Assembly: GCA_009995705.1 (NCBI GenBank)
Contig: JAADBR010000114.1
Coordinates: 1-15,231 of the forward strand
DNA length: 15,231 nucleotides
Direction: 5' to 3'
Origin: Microcystis aeruginosa W13-11
GTDB lineage: Bacteria; Cyanobacteriota; Cyanobacteriia; Cyanobacteriales; Microcystaceae
Both the position numbers and the translations under genes were made by a program. Positions within the stretch are counted from its first letter, which is position 1, and every line of letters begins with the position of its first letter. A model generated the notes under the pieces. The model saw only the letters and a list, made by a program, of their open reading frames with translations, had not been told where the DNA came from and made no database searches. Positions 15,175-15,231 of this stretch are shown here, one piece after another.

Positions 15175-15231
15175 ATGAAGCAAAAAGAACCGCCGCCGCT
15201 ACTAGACAGGGAAAGCCTGAAAAACCTGACA
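15175..15231 (+). CDS. IS66-family transposase, N-terminal 19 codons
   Basis: ATG 15175 opens a frame to the window edge: MKQKEPPPLLDRESLKNLT. A short proline-rich opening followed by a helical segment is how I remember cyanobacterial IS66 TnpC-type transposases beginning; the catalytic part lies outside. GAGAGG directly abuts the ATG, which is unusually close, so a slightly later start is possible. Family assignment rests on the element ends as much as on this peptide. Confidence 0.65.
   Translation, partial: MKQKEPPPLLDRESLKNLT

Larger units (their letters stand above)
15120..15231 (+). mobile_element. Left end of an IS66-family insertion sequence (runs off right edge)
   Basis: Starts GTAAGGATTCAGGTCA, the same terminus as the nearby MITE. 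GTAA ends and 8-bp target duplications are typical of IS66. The element carries an outward-to-inward promoter and the start of a transposase gene. The 8 bases before it, ACTTTTAT (15112-15119), are the predicted target duplication. The insertion truncates the 5' part of the rloB-like gene. Confidence 0.85.

Overview
The window reads as cyanobacterial chromosome, most likely Microcystis or a close relative. The HIP1 palindrome GCGATCGC occurs at 1816, 2608, 5420, 5838 and 13901. There are heptamer tandem repeats, dense small inverted-repeat elements and typical cyanobacterial families (long SpeA, DUF4330, PPC-domain surface protein, S41 processing protease, Uma2). The species is inferred from recognition only.

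Left part, 1-8244, is mostly housekeeping. A partial PPC-domain surface protein leaves the left edge (minus). A 0.5 kb spacer carrying a perfect 114-bp direct repeat follows, then speA (arginine decarboxylase, minus) with a terminator. A DUF4330 membrane protein and recR follow on plus; recR appears to use an AUU start. Between recR and an S41 carboxyl-terminal processing protease (minus) lies a 47-codon relic of a cyclic-nucleotide-binding domain. A NUDIX hydrolase and an OB-fold lipoprotein (both minus) are separated by two short-unit tandem arrays that are strongly G-rich on the transcribed strand. folD (plus) is divergent from the lipoprotein.

Middle part, 8245-11805, is accessory and decaying, and no HIP1 octamer was noticed in it. 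It holds a glycine-rich, possibly membrane-inserting protein (8483-9493), a 224-bp MITE directly behind it, a Uma2 nuclease gene broken by an in-frame TAG, and an antitoxin-like gene plus PIN toxin. A 97-bp MITE rewrote the end of the antitoxin-like gene, and the PIN frame carries an in-frame TGA.

Right part, 11806-15231: ppsA (phosphoenolpyruvate synthase, minus) with a clear terminator. Beyond it is a wrecked RloB/AbiLii-like defence gene (minus). Its 5' end is cut by an IS66-type insertion sequence that runs off the right edge, it carries a one-base frameshift, and its 3' end is split by a 134-bp MITE. The MITE has the same terminal repeat as the IS66 element and an 8-bp target duplication. 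Removing the MITE and one duplication copy restores the RloB reading frame to its natural stop.

The biology of most interest is erosion of a defence/toxin cluster by related mobile elements, rather than an intact new system. The least explained intact gene is the glycine-rich protein at 8483.
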